Source of the DNA: Ehrlichia japonica
GTDB lineage: Bacteria > Pseudomonadota > Alphaproteobacteria > Rickettsiales > Anaplasmataceae
DNA: 64,000 nt
NCBI RefSeq assembly: GCF_000632845.1
Contig: NZ_CP007474.1
Coordinates: 496,001 to 560,000, forward strand
Reading direction: 5' to 3'
Shown here: positions 18,485 to 28,105 of the stretch, in pieces
Layout: every line of letters starts with the position of its first letter
Position numbering within the stretch: the stretch's first letter is position 1
Program-made: the position numbers and the translations under genes
The notes under the pieces: generated by a model
The model's database searches: none
Told to the model about the DNA's origin: nothing
What the model saw: the letters and a program-made list of their open reading frames with translations, nothing else

Positions 18485-20494
18485 ATGAAAATTACTTTGG
18501 TAGCATCTGCTTTAGCTTCCTTTCTTGTATTGTACGGAAATGTTTCATTTTCAGTAGATATACTAAGTGATATTAATATAGAGAAAAAACAGATTTATAG
18601 TATGAATGAAAAAGATATTTTAAAAACAAAGGATGAGAATAAAGAGTATAATCGTTTATTAAAGGTAGGCCGTGCTCTAGTAAGTGGGCAGGCTATATCT
18701 TATATGTGGTCTTCGTCTGATAAATATAGAAATCTTTCTGATATATCTGGTGATATAGATGATTGGGGTATGAATTACGATGCTATATTACGTTTAGGAG
18801 CTGAAATAAAATCAAATGATTCTGGTATTAAGTATGGTGCGGATTTTCAAGTATCTATGCCTAGTGTTAAAGGAAAAGATTTTGAAAGAAAAGCTGCTTT
18901 AAATAGAGGGTCTAGAATATTTGCTTCTACTCCTTACGGTGATTTTTCAGCAGGTTATCAGGAAGGTGTGGAATCTATAATGAAATTAGATTCTTCTAAT
19001 ATAATTGCTGGAGATGAGAGTAATAGTTGGACACAACATATAAGGGGTGCATTATTTGAAAGAAAAAATGCTTTAGGATATTCAATGTATCCATTTCTTT
19101 TTTCTGCTGGATTGTATAGTGAAAATATCTTTAGAAATAATGATAACATGGTACATACTATAGATAGTGATAAGGATTTTATTAATAATCTGCCTTTTAG
19201 AATGTCTTATCAATCTCCTAATTTTATGGGATTAAGGTTTGGGGTGAGTTATTCTCCTCTAGGGTATAAGTTTGAGCATTTTGGTAGGGTGCTTAAGTTA
19301 TATACTACTAATGTAATTGATGTGATTAATAAAATTCCTGATTTTGATGTAACAATGCCATCACCTGGTACTGTAGATTTGAGTACATTGGTTGAAAAAT
19401 TAAAAACAGCTAATTTGACAGGTACTTTAACTTTAAAGCAAGACAAAAACACAGTTCCAAATCTTAAGGTGAAATTTAATAACAAAGACAAAAATACAGA
19501 AGGAAAATCGAGTCTTGACGGATATATACCATGTGAAGGGAAACTTATTTTACAACAGGACGGTACTGCACTCATAGATACTGATGATTCAACTTTTTAC
19601 TTTGGTATTGAAGGAAGTGTTGTAGAGATGGAAATTCCTGCATCTAATATTGAGCTCAAAGATTTAACTATTAAGTTATCAGATTTAGAAGGGGTTGGAA
19701 ATTTATCAGTTAGTCAAGATGGTAAAATTTCTATTACACCTAAGGACATAAAGGGTAATAAATCTAGTGTGATTCAAAGACTTAAAAATACAGAAGATGA
19801 GATATTTTTTGGTGCAAAATATGAGCATATATTAAGTGGTAGTATAGCTTATGATTATGATTTTAATAATAATCTTAAATTTAGTACTTCTGTTGTAGGT
19901 GAATATGCTCGTCCTAGGTTATATTTTAATACAAAAAATCACTATAATATTTATCCGGAGAGCTATAATCTACAAGGAGTATCTATTGGCTCTATATTGA
20001 GTTATAAGAATGTTAATTTTGCTGCTGCTTATGGTTATTTAGGGCAATCTGGTTTTGTAAAACATTATATTGCACACAATAGTGCAGGCAACACCGAGAC
20101 GTCCTATCCAATGTATGAAAGATCTAGCACTTATTATTGGGATATGGCTTTGGGATATCAATATAAGTCTTCTTATGTTAGTGTTGCATATTTTAAAAGC
20201 AACAGGAGTGATAATATATTACAGGATATTAGCTTAGGTTTTGAATATAATTTATTAAAAGAACGAAGTAAAATGAAATGTAAATTATTTGGAAATTATC
20301 ACCATTATAAGTTTTCAGAAGTCTCTATTATTGATAGTGTTACTTATGATGATGGTACAGAAACTCCTCAAGCTACTGGAACAGAAGGATCAGCAACCAA
20401 TACTGGGAAGGGTATTGTTACGCGAAGTGTTGCGAAAAACAAAAAGAATGGATCAGGTAATATATTTTTAGTGGGTGCTAAACTAGAGTTTTAA
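18485..20494 (+). CDS. porin-like outer membrane beta-barrel protein with large central insert
   Basis: A 669-residue surface protein. A signal peptide covers about residues 1-23 (cleavage near VSFS). Alternating hydrophobic strands run through the protein and it ends in an aromatic-terminated strand (FLVGAKLEF), as expected for BAM-assembled barrels. It shares STPYGDFSAGYQEGVESIMK, DFINNLPFRMSYQSPNFMG and YYWDMALGYQYKS-type segments with its two neighbours. Between SYSPLGY and KYEHILSGSIAYDYDF it has about 185 residues, against about 90 in the third copy, likely an extracellular loop. That insert repeats a short pattern three times (GTLTLKQDKN, GKLILQQDGT, GNLSVSQDGK). A TTG at 18470 is an alternative start. 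I think the family is related to the Asp55/Asp62 proteins of Anaplasma, but could not verify this. Confidence 0.75.
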   Translation: MKITLVASALASFLVLYGNVSFSVDILSDINIEKKQIYSMNEKDILKTKDENKEYNRLLKVGRALVSGQAISYMWSSSDKYRNLSDISGDIDDWGMNYDAILRLGAEIKSNDSGIKYGADFQVSMPSVKGKDFERKAALNRGSRIFASTPYGDFSAGYQEGVESIMKLDSSNIIAGDESNSWTQHIRGALFERKNALGYSMYPFLFSAGLYSENIFRNNDNMVHTIDSDKDFINNLPFRMSYQSPNFMGLRFGVSYSPLGYKFEHFGRVLKLYTTNVIDVINKIPDFDVTMPSPGTVDLSTLVEKLKTANLTGTLTLKQDKNTVPNLKVKFNNKDKNTEGKSSLDGYIPCEGKLILQQDGTALIDTDDSTFYFGIEGSVVEMEIPASNIELKDLTIKLSDLEGVGNLSVSQDGKISITPKDIKGNKSSVIQRLKNTEDEIFFGAKYEHILSGSIAYDYDFNNNLKFSTSVVGEYARPRLYFNTKNHYNIYPESYNLQGVSIGSILSYKNVNFAAAYGYLGQSGFVKHYIAHNSAGNTETSYPMYERSSTYYWDMALGYQYKSSYVSVAYFKSNRSDNILQDISLGFEYNLLKERSKMKCKLFGNYHHYKFSEVSIIDSVTYDDGTETPQATGTEGSATNTGKGIVTRSVAKNKKNGSGNIFLVGAKLEF

Positions 20495-20986
20495 ACACTT
20501 ATATTATTACATTTTATAATCTATAATCTGCTAAGTAATCAGTTAATATGGGGTTTTACAACATTTATCTTTTTAAATATGTACCTAAGTTATATCTGGA
20601 TAATATTTGTACTCTTGAGTTTTTATACACTATTTGTTTCTGTTGTTGAGTGCTATATAGTGAATGTTAAGCCCTATATTACATTAATTCTCGGAAATAC
20701 AAGTCTAAGTTATTTTCATAAAGTTATGAATTGTTGTCTTTTTTATTCTATTCAAGATTTATTCTTTTAGTATTCTTTTTTCTACTTTCAATAGAATTAT
20801 ATTCTTTTTATTGTTATCTTGATTATTTTTATAAATTTATCTTAATTTTTAATGAAAAAATTTATATATCGCTATGTTTTAATAAAATTTATTAATAATA
20901 TTAAAGATTATTTCTTGACATTGCATATTATACTTGATTAAGTATTGTTAATATATTTATTTATTAGATTAATTTTGGTAATTTTT
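20495..20986. other. non-coding gap between porin-like genes
   Basis: 492 bases. A 63-codon hydrophobic frame at 20579-20770 has no start signal or family feature and I do not call it. A TTGACA (20915-20920) lies about 70 bases before the next porin ATG, but the -10 at standard distance is poor. Confidence 0.4.
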
Positions 20987-22453
20987 ATGAAACAGTTTTC
21001 GTTTGCTACTGCTTTTGTTTCTTTTTTGCTTTTGTATAATGTTGATGCTTTTTCAGTAGATGATGTGAATGGAAATCATGGAAATCGTAAAAAATCAATA
21101 AACTTTGTAAAAAGTAATGAATATGTGAAACAAGAAAATTTGCATAAGTCAATTGAAAATTGTCACAAAATTGATCTTGGGGGGAAAATATTATCTTACA
21201 CTTGGTTTGCAAATGATTTTGAAAAAATACAAGATCATGGAGTAAAATTAGATGGTGTTTTAAATATAAAATCTATAAATAGTAATTCTGATCTTGGAAT
21301 TTATTATGGTGGTAATTTTCAATTAGCAGTACCTGCTATAAAAATTGACAATTTTATGCCTTCAGTGAAAGCCTATAATAGGGGAGCACAGTTATTTGTT
21401 GAATCTCGTTATGGAAATCTATCATTTGGATATCAAGAAGGGGTTGAATCTATAATGAAGGTGGATGCTTCTAGCATAGGAGCTGGAGATAACAGTATTG
21501 CTTGGTTGCAATATACGGGGTTATCAAATCTCAATGAGAAGATGCAATGTCAACTATTTCCTGGATTATATAGTGAGAGTATATTTAATAGAAGTAGTCA
21601 TAATATCATTTCCGTTAAAGACAAAGATTTTATTAATAATTTACCATTTAGGATATCTTATCAGTCTCCAAATTATATAGGTGTAAGATTTGGTATTAGT
21701 TATTCTCCAATAGGTTATGATACTAATTTATTTGAGCATGTGAGTTCTTATACTATTAAACAATTAGAATTACCACCTATAATGCACGGTGTAGATTTAG
21801 ATTCCATAAACAAACAAAGTACTTCTGAAGAAATAATTAATGTTTTTCTTAAGGCATTGAAAAAACAAACGACTCAAGATGTTAATATAGAAGGTATTGT
21901 GCCATCTAAAACAGATTTTCTACAAGCATGTTATGAAAATATTGTAAGTGCTGGATTATCTTATATTCATTCTTTTAATGATATTGATGTTCAAGCATCT
22001 GTTGTAGGAGAGCATGGGTACAGTAATATTAATAAGTTAAAATCATATAATAAGTATCCATCTGTTGAAGAGTTAGCAGCTTTTGCTATTGGTACATCTA
22101 TTGCTTATCGTAATGTTGTAGTTGCAGGTTCTTATGGATATTTAGGAAGGTCTGGTTATATTAATACTACTTATTCTGCTTCTGATAGCTATTATACTTA
22201 TTATTGGAACATTGGTATAAAATTTATTTATAATAAAGCTTCAATAAGTACATCTTGTTTTAAAAGTAATAAAGTTGATACTGATTTTTATGATTATAGT
22301 TTAGGTGTTGATTATAATTTATCTATAGATAGTAATTATAAAGGACAATATAAAGTTTTTGGAAATTATCATTATTTTAATGTAGAGAATAAAGTTTTAA
22401 AAAAATCAGGTAATGGTAGTGTACTATCATTGGGTGTTAAATATGAATTTTAA
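20987..22453 (+). CDS. porin-like outer membrane beta-barrel protein (third paralog)
   Basis: A 488-residue relative of the preceding gene. The signal peptide covers about residues 1-22 (MKQFSFATAFVSFLLLYN, cleavage near AFS). It has the family segments GNLSFGYQEGVESIMKVDASS, DFINNLPFRISYQSPNYIG and SYGYLGRSGYI, and ends in a barrel-type strand LSLGVKYEF. The central loop region is about 90 residues and unrelated in sequence to the insert of its neighbour. The ATG at 20987 starts right at the signal peptide; an in-frame start 14 codons upstream would add a hydrophobic stretch and seems less likely. Confidence 0.75.
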   Translation: MKQFSFATAFVSFLLLYNVDAFSVDDVNGNHGNRKKSINFVKSNEYVKQENLHKSIENCHKIDLGGKILSYTWFANDFEKIQDHGVKLDGVLNIKSINSNSDLGIYYGGNFQLAVPAIKIDNFMPSVKAYNRGAQLFVESRYGNLSFGYQEGVESIMKVDASSIGAGDNSIAWLQYTGLSNLNEKMQCQLFPGLYSESIFNRSSHNIISVKDKDFINNLPFRISYQSPNYIGVRFGISYSPIGYDTNLFEHVSSYTIKQLELPPIMHGVDLDSINKQSTSEEIINVFLKALKKQTTQDVNIEGIVPSKTDFLQACYENIVSAGLSYIHSFNDIDVQASVVGEHGYSNINKLKSYNKYPSVEELAAFAIGTSIAYRNVVVAGSYGYLGRSGYINTTYSASDSYYTYYWNIGIKFIYNKASISTSCFKSNKVDTDFYDYSLGVDYNLSIDSNYKGQYKVFGNYHYFNVENKVLKKSGNGSVLSLGVKYEF

Positions 22454-22725
22454 AATATTAAAATTTTATTGTATTTTTGTGTGATAAAATTACTATAATT
22501 TACTTGTATGTAGTATGCATTAAATTATTACCTGATTAAATACATACTACTGTCTTTTTTATTAGAATATGAATTTATTTTGTTTATAGTTAGTATTATC
22601 TTTGAGTGTATTTTTAATTTAATTATTTATATGCATGTTATTAATTGATATTATTGATGTTTTTTATATGTGTATATTGTGTATACGAAAGTGTTTTTTA
22701 ATGTATCAAGGATAGTAGAAAATAC

Positions 22726-23454
22726 ATGTCATATTATAAAGGGGTTAGGGAAGTAGTATTAGATACTGAAACAACAGGATTAGATTCAGATGGGGGAGAT
22801 AGAATAATAGAAATAGGGTGTGTAGAATTAGTAGATCGTGTATTTACTGGTAAGATATTTCATAAGTATATTAATCCTGAACGTGATATCCCTTATTATG
22901 CAACAAAAATTCATGGTATTACTATTGATATGTTAAAGGATAAACCTAGATTCTCAGAAATAGCAGATGAGTTTTTAGAATTTATTGATAATAGTGTATT
23001 AGTTATTCATAATGCTGGTTTTGATATTAAATTTATCAAGATGGAACTTGATAAAGTTCAGAAAAATTATGACTCTGAATTTCAAGTTGTTGATACACTG
23101 ATTTTAGCCAGAAAAAAATTTCCTGGAGTTTCGTCTACTTTAGATGCCTTGTGTCGTAGGTTTAATATTTCTCTACAAGACAGGAAATTTCATGGTGCAT
23201 TATTGGATGCAACTCTACTAGGGAAAGTATATGTGCAATTGATGGGAGGTTTACAAAGATCTCTAGATTTTGCTTGTAATAATAACATATCAAATGCTAA
23301 TAATCTGAATAATGGATGTGAGAATCTTTATATTAAACCACGAATTTATAAAATAAGTGGAGAAGAGATAGAAAAGCATAAAGTGCTATTGAAAAAAATA
23401 AAAAATCCTATTTGGAATAATGTATTTTATACAGAAACTAAGTCATGTCATTAA
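22726..23454 (+). CDS. dnaQ: DNA polymerase III epsilon subunit (3'-5' proofreading exonuclease)
   Basis: Proofreading subunit of the replicative polymerase, a DEDDh exonuclease. ExoI is LDTETTGLD near residue 12, ExoII is IHNAGFDIKF near residue 90, and ExoIII is HGALLDATLLG near residue 150. At 242 residues it matches E. coli DnaQ (243); the C-terminal ~65 residues would carry the polymerase-binding region and diverge from the model, as is usual. Transcribed alone. Confidence 0.93.
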   Translation: MSYYKGVREVVLDTETTGLDSDGGDRIIEIGCVELVDRVFTGKIFHKYINPERDIPYYATKIHGITIDMLKDKPRFSEIADEFLEFIDNSVLVIHNAGFDIKFIKMELDKVQKNYDSEFQVVDTLILARKKFPGVSSTLDALCRRFNISLQDRKFHGALLDATLLGKVYVQLMGGLQRSLDFACNNNISNANNLNNGCENLYIKPRIYKISGEEIEKHKVLLKKIKNPIWNNVFYTETKSCH

Positions 23455-23712
23455 GTATTGTTTTTACATTTTATAAAAGTCTATTTTAGGAAATTTAAAA
23501 AATTTTGCATGAATCAGAAATATGAATTACAAAAGTTTTTTAAGGAAAATAGATATTGTTTTATTGAAGGATTGTGAGTCAAGTTACTAAGTCATTTTGA
23601 TATGTATTGTAAATATTGTTTAATATAAAAAATGAAGTATTTTGGTTTACATCAACTTATATTGTTGAAAAGGTTAAGTATTTTTGGAAAAAAATAAGTA
23701 TATACGTTTTGT

Positions 23713-24660
23713 TTATGTAAAATGATTAAATCCTTTATTATTTAGGGTAATAATGTTTCTATTGTGATCATAAAGTGTTACGTAATGTCCTGGTGTTATT
23801 TTCCCTATTTTGCTTATTTTTACTTCATTTTTGCGAGATATCTCCTGTATTAAGTGAGAGAATTTAGGATTTATTGTAAATATCAATTCATAATCATCTC
23901 CTCCAGATAAAATGTTATTTATATATTGAGGTGTGTTATCTATGATTTCTTTAGCTTCATTTGATAATGGTATTTTGTCTAAATATATTGATGCTCCTAC
24001 TTGAGATGAGTTGCAAATGTGTTCAATGTCTTGTATTAGTCCATCAGAAATATCTATACATGAAGATGCAATTTTGTTAATACTGATTCCTAAATTAATT
24101 CTCGGTTGTGGTAGGTCATATTTATTTTTTAAATTACAGTAATTTTTTTTGATAATGTTTTGGTATATAAGTAATCCAAGTGCTGCATCTCCAATATTTC
24201 CACTAACATAAATAGAATCTCCAATTTTTGCTCCGGATCTTTTTAATACATTGCCATTACTTGTGCCAAATGCTGTAATGCTAATTATAATTTTATCTTG
24301 TTTGTGAGATGTTGTATCACCTCCTAATAATTTTATGTTAAATTTTTCATGTTCTTCTTTTAGGCTGTCAGTAAAGTTTTCCCACCAATCTTCAGAAATA
24401 TTATTAGGTAATACTAATCCTAAGCAATAGCCGTAAGGTGTAGCTCCCATAGCTGCAATATCTGATAAATTTGATCTAAGAGCTTTTTTTGCTAATATAT
24501 TTGGGTTGTACTGCTTAAAAAAATGCACATCTTCTATAAGTATGTCTTTTGTTATTAGTAATTTTTTTTCTTTACAGTTGATAATCGCAGCATCATCTCC
24601 TATTAATGAATCATGATCTAGTTTATATATATAATTTCTAATGTACTCAAATTCTTTCAT
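23713..24660 (-). CDS. thiL: thiamine-monophosphate kinase
   Basis: Phosphorylates thiamine monophosphate to the active cofactor thiamine diphosphate. The N-terminus FEYIRNYIYKLDHDSLIGDDAAII, the metal/ATP-binding LRSNLSDIAAMGATP and LLGGDTTSH segments, and the later CIDISDGLIQDIEHI motif are characteristic of the PurM-fold ThiL. Length 315 residues is normal. The product is needed by the pyruvate and 2-oxoglutarate dehydrogenases, whose E3 subunit is encoded at 4890. It is divergent from the following YihY-type gene. Confidence 0.93.
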   Translation of the reverse strand: MKEFEYIRNYIYKLDHDSLIGDDAAIINCKEKKLLITKDILIEDVHFFKQYNPNILAKKALRSNLSDIAAMGATPYGYCLGLVLPNNISEDWWENFTDSLKEEHEKFNIKLLGGDTTSHKQDKIIISITAFGTSNGNVLKRSGAKIGDSIYVSGNIGDAALGLLIYQNIIKKNYCNLKNKYDLPQPRINLGISINKIASSCIDISDGLIQDIEHICNSSQVGASIYLDKIPLSNEAKEIIDNTPQYINNILSGGDDYELIFTINPKFSHLIQEISRKNEVKISKIGKITPGHYVTLYDHNRNIITLNNKGFNHFT

Positions 24661-24820
24661 AGTATTCTCTTAAATATGTAGTGTATGCTTTTTTATAATA
24701 AAATGTATTATTTGTTATAACATATTTGTAGTATTAAGGTTTAGTACTTTTAAGATTTTAAGTAGATAAAATTCTATTGTTTTAATTTTTAATAATTATT
24801 TGTTTAAAGGCAATGAAAAT

Positions 24821-25657
24821 ATGTTAAGAAAAAAAGTAAAAAATCCTTTTAAGTGTATATTTAAATGTATATACCATGCAATGTTTGATATGATAAAGCA
24901 TGATGGTATAGAACATGCAGGCTATTTATCATTTATTATCTTATTATCAATCTTTCCTTTCTTAGTTTTTTTTATGGCATTAATATCAAATGTAGCTCAG
25001 TTACTAAATCAATACGATATTAGTATTAATGATAAGTTGATTGTATTGATAAACGATAATATCCCTAATGAAGTTATTTCAGGGCTTATGCCACGGATTC
25101 AAGAAATAATTTCAGGACCTCCTCATAGCTTATTAACATTGGCAGTTATAGGAACAATATGGACTGCTTCATCTGCTGTAGAAGGAATAAGGACTATATT
25201 GAATAAAGCATATAGGGTTTCTAATCCTCCTTCTTATATTTTTCGTAGATTATTAAGTATTTTTCAATTTCTTGTGATTACTGTAACGATAATTATTGCT
25301 ATGGTATGTATAATTTTTCTTCCTGTTATTTATGGCATATTGGATAAAGATTTGGGATATTTAAAATATGCTATCAGTGAGTTAGTATTGTTTATATCTA
25401 TTACTTTATTGTATTTTATTGTGCCAAATATTAAACAGAATTTGATAAATGTAATTCCAGGTGCAATATTAGTGACTTTGTTATGGACATGTTCATCGTT
25501 TGTTTTTACTTGGTATATAAAAACCTTCCATCAATTAAACATAATATACGGTAGCTTAGCTAGCATTATTGCATCGTTACTATTTTTCTATATTTTGAGT
25601 ATATTTTTTATATATGGAGCGGAATTAAACTATAGGCTAAAAAACACGTTCATATAA
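24821..25657 (+). CDS. YihY/BrkB family inner membrane protein
   Basis: A 278-residue polytopic protein of the YihY/BrkB family, once misnamed ribonuclease BN. The N-terminal amphipathic DGIEHAGYLSFIILLSIFPF is the family hallmark, followed by about five further hydrophobic helices and the conserved IWTASSAVEGIRTILNKAY. The function of the family is not settled. A TTG seven codons upstream (24800) is possible, but AAAGG (24806-24810) is well placed for the ATG at 24821. Confidence 0.82.
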   Translation: MLRKKVKNPFKCIFKCIYHAMFDMIKHDGIEHAGYLSFIILLSIFPFLVFFMALISNVAQLLNQYDISINDKLIVLINDNIPNEVISGLMPRIQEIISGPPHSLLTLAVIGTIWTASSAVEGIRTILNKAYRVSNPPSYIFRRLLSIFQFLVITVTIIIAMVCIIFLPVIYGILDKDLGYLKYAISELVLFISITLLYFIVPNIKQNLINVIPGAILVTLLWTCSSFVFTWYIKTFHQLNIIYGSLASIIASLLFFYILSIFFIYGAELNYRLKNTFI

Positions 25658-25931
25658 TACTTAAACTGCATATTTACTTTACTAAAAAGTTTGTACGGAA
25701 TTATACATAACTCATATAATCCCGTACTCGAAAATAGAGATGGAAGATATTCCATGAATTAGTAGACAGGGTACGTAATACTCAACTCGTATGAATGTAA
25801 GAATACACATGTAATATCCACCTTGTTAACTATTAACTCTACCTTATCTTACTTTAATGAATACCATTAAGTAACACTTTGACGATATTTCTACTCTGGA
25901 TCATCTCTACTGTAATGATATTTTGCGTTCC

Positions 25932-26306
25932 CTATTTTTCTTGGATGCCTGTTTGTTCTGCTTGCTCTGGTGATTTTGTTGTTAATAATGATGCGTTTGG
26001 TAAGACAGTATCATTATCACTATTATGTTTTTGAGATACATCTTTGTTCTGTAGTACTTCAAAGTATTTACCTGTTATTGAGGCGCCTATGAGTAATAGT
26101 GTACTTGCCATAAAAGTAACAAATGATGCAAAGAAAATATTCACTGATGTTTTAGGAATACCAGGTATGTCTAGATCTAACGCAAGATTTATTCCAGAAT
26201 ATATTGTAGTAAGTGCAGAAACCAGTGCTACTGTAGTAGACAATATAGCTCCTGTAGTAAGTAGTGTATTATTCATAGAATGTTTTTGATTACCACTGTG
26301 TATCAT
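25932..26306 (-). CDS. unknown small membrane protein with two TM helices
   Basis: I do not recognise this 124-residue protein. Two hydrophobic helices are visible, about residues 14-37 and 54-76, joined by a short LDLDIPGIPKT linker. A hydrophilic tail (about 80-124) is rich in Ser, Gln, Asn and Asp. The two-helix hairpin with a polar tail could suit several host-interaction or structural roles, but nothing in the sequence decides. A 42-bp perfect palindrome ends its upstream region 15 bases from the start codon. Confidence 0.6.
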   Translation of the reverse strand: MIHSGNQKHSMNNTLLTTGAILSTTVALVSALTTIYSGINLALDLDIPGIPKTSVNIFFASFVTFMASTLLLIGASITGKYFEVLQNKDVSQKHNSDNDTVLPNASLLTTKSPEQAEQTGIQEK

Positions 26307-26320
26307 AATTATTGCCTTAA

Positions 26321-26362
26321 AAAATTAAATATTTATTTAATATTAAATAAATATTTAATTTT
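26321..26362. repeat. 42-bp perfect A/T palindrome
   Basis: Every base from 26321 to 26362 matches its reverse complement, with no spacer at the centre (21-base arms starting AAAATTAAATATTTATTT). It lies 15 bases upstream of the small membrane protein gene and 78 bases past the comM stop, both on the minus strand. It could form a long hairpin in RNA, acting as a terminator or 5' leader structure, or bind a dimeric regulator. Confidence 0.85.
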
Positions 26363-26400
26363 AATCAAGAAATATTATTAATTTTTATTGAGTATATTAA

Positions 26401-26416
26401 TATATATATATATATA
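26401..26416. repeat. (TA)8 dinucleotide run
   Basis: Eight TA units in the gap between comM and the small membrane protein gene. It is a possible slippage site, but short and in an AT-only context. Confidence 0.7.
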
Positions 26417-26439
26417 TTTAGTATTATTTGATAATAAAT

Positions 26440-27942
26440 TTATCTTTTTATGTGTTTTTGTTGAGTGTAAGATAAAGATTCTGCAATATGATCATATGAT
26501 ATAAGATCTTGTAGAGATAAATCAGCGATAGTCCTAGCAACTTTGAGAATTTTTGTGTATTCCCTGGCAGAGGTATTTTTCTCTTGTAATACAGATTTGA
26601 GGAGTTGTATACCAGATTTATCTGGAGTGAAAAATTTTGTTATTGTATCTTCTGATATCGTTATATTATTGAAAAATTTCCCATGACGATTTTTTTGTAA
26701 TTTTTTTGCAAGAATAACACGTTCTTTTATTGTTTTTGAGCTTTCTATTTTTCTATAATTGTTGTGTGATAGCATATTTATATATGGTACTTCTATGTGT
26801 ATATCGATTCTATCATTTAATGGACCAGAAATTTTGCTTTGATATTCAATAGCACATTTAGGAGCTTTAGAACAAGATTTTGATGGATCACCAAAATAAC
26901 CGCATCTACAGGGATTCATTGCTGTGATTAGTTGAAAATTTGCTGGGTATTTTATATGAATGTTTGCTCTAGATATAAGGATCTCTTTATTTTCTAATGG
27001 TTGTCTTAAAGAATCTAGTACTGATCTTGAAAATTCTGGTAGCTCATCTAAGAATAATATGCCTTGGTGTGCTAGTGTAATTTCTCCTGGTTTTGCATTT
27101 TTTCCACCTCCTACCATGGCTGCTATGGATAATGAACTATGAGGATCCCGGAAAGGGCGCATTACTGATATTGATTTATTAGATTTTTTTATAATACTTG
27201 TTATGCTATTTATTTCTATTATTTCATCATAAGTTAAATCTGGTAATATTCCAGGCAATCTTTGTGCTAACATTGATTTCCCAGTACCTGGAGGACCTAC
27301 CATTAATATGTTATGACCTCCAGCTGCAGCAATTTCTAAAGCTCTTTTTGCTACAAATTGTCCTTTGATATCTTTCATATCTAAATATTTTGGATTTTCT
27401 ATAGATAATTTATCGTTTGAAACAGGTATAGGTTCATTTTTATTAAAATAGTTAATCAATGATATAAGATGCTTAGGAGATAATATTAAAGTATCTCTAA
27501 TTAATGATGCTTCTGCTCCGTTATTATGTGGACATATTATACCAATTTTTTGCTTCTGGGCACTTATAGCAGCTGGTAATACTCCTGAAACTGAAATGAT
27601 TGAACCATCTAACGATAACTCTCCTAGTACAATATATGGTAAATCATTAATTTTTGGTATTGTTCCGATAATCATTAATAGTCCTATAGCAATAGGTAAA
27701 TCATAATGACTTCCTTCTTTAAACAAATCTGCAGGAGATAAGTTTATGGTGATTCTTTGTGTTGGTAATGATATATTGATTGAGTTTAAAGCAGCTCTAA
27801 TACGCTCACGAGATTCAGCAATTGTCTTATCTGGTAATCCAACAATATTAAATGCAGGTATACCTCTTGCAACGTGTATTTGTACATCAACATTTATTGT
27901 GTTTATTCCGCAAAATGCTATAGTCTGAACTCGTGCTATCAT
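26440..27942 (-). CDS. comM: ComM/YifB family AAA+ ATPase (Mg-chelatase-like)
   Basis: ComM is a hexameric helicase that promotes branch migration during integration of transformed DNA. The N-terminal Lon-like domain shows VARGIPAFNIVGLPDKTIAESRERI; Walker A is GPPGTGKSMLAQRLPGILP (about residue 215), Walker B is HQGILFLDELPEF, and the C-terminal SAREYTKILKVARTIADL carries the sensor arginines. A Cys cluster CRCGYFGDPSKSC is also present. At 500 residues it is full length and apparently intact. Its role in an obligate intracellular lineage may be general recombination rather than transformation. Confidence 0.93.
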   Translation of the reverse strand: MIARVQTIAFCGINTINVDVQIHVARGIPAFNIVGLPDKTIAESRERIRAALNSINISLPTQRITINLSPADLFKEGSHYDLPIAIGLLMIIGTIPKINDLPYIVLGELSLDGSIISVSGVLPAAISAQKQKIGIICPHNNGAEASLIRDTLILSPKHLISLINYFNKNEPIPVSNDKLSIENPKYLDMKDIKGQFVAKRALEIAAAGGHNILMVGPPGTGKSMLAQRLPGILPDLTYDEIIEINSITSIIKKSNKSISVMRPFRDPHSSLSIAAMVGGGKNAKPGEITLAHQGILFLDELPEFSRSVLDSLRQPLENKEILISRANIHIKYPANFQLITAMNPCRCGYFGDPSKSCSKAPKCAIEYQSKISGPLNDRIDIHIEVPYINMLSHNNYRKIESSKTIKERVILAKKLQKNRHGKFFNNITISEDTITKFFTPDKSGIQLLKSVLQEKNTSAREYTKILKVARTIADLSLQDLISYDHIAESLSYTQQKHIKR

Positions 27943-28105
27943 AGGATATTTAACTAATATATTACTATAAATAAAAAATTTATTAATTTTTTTATAAATT
28001 TTATAAAATATCTTACTTATTATTATTTATGTAAAGTAGTTTTTTATATTTGTAGTAAAATATATTTTTTGAAGTATTACAGCTTGTTGATTTATGTAAT
28101 GTTAA

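Noticed and set aside
20579-20770. A 63-codon hydrophobic plus-strand frame between the porin-like genes.
   Set aside because: No ribosome-binding site, no recognisable feature, and AT-rich spacer sequence often gives short hydrophobic frames.
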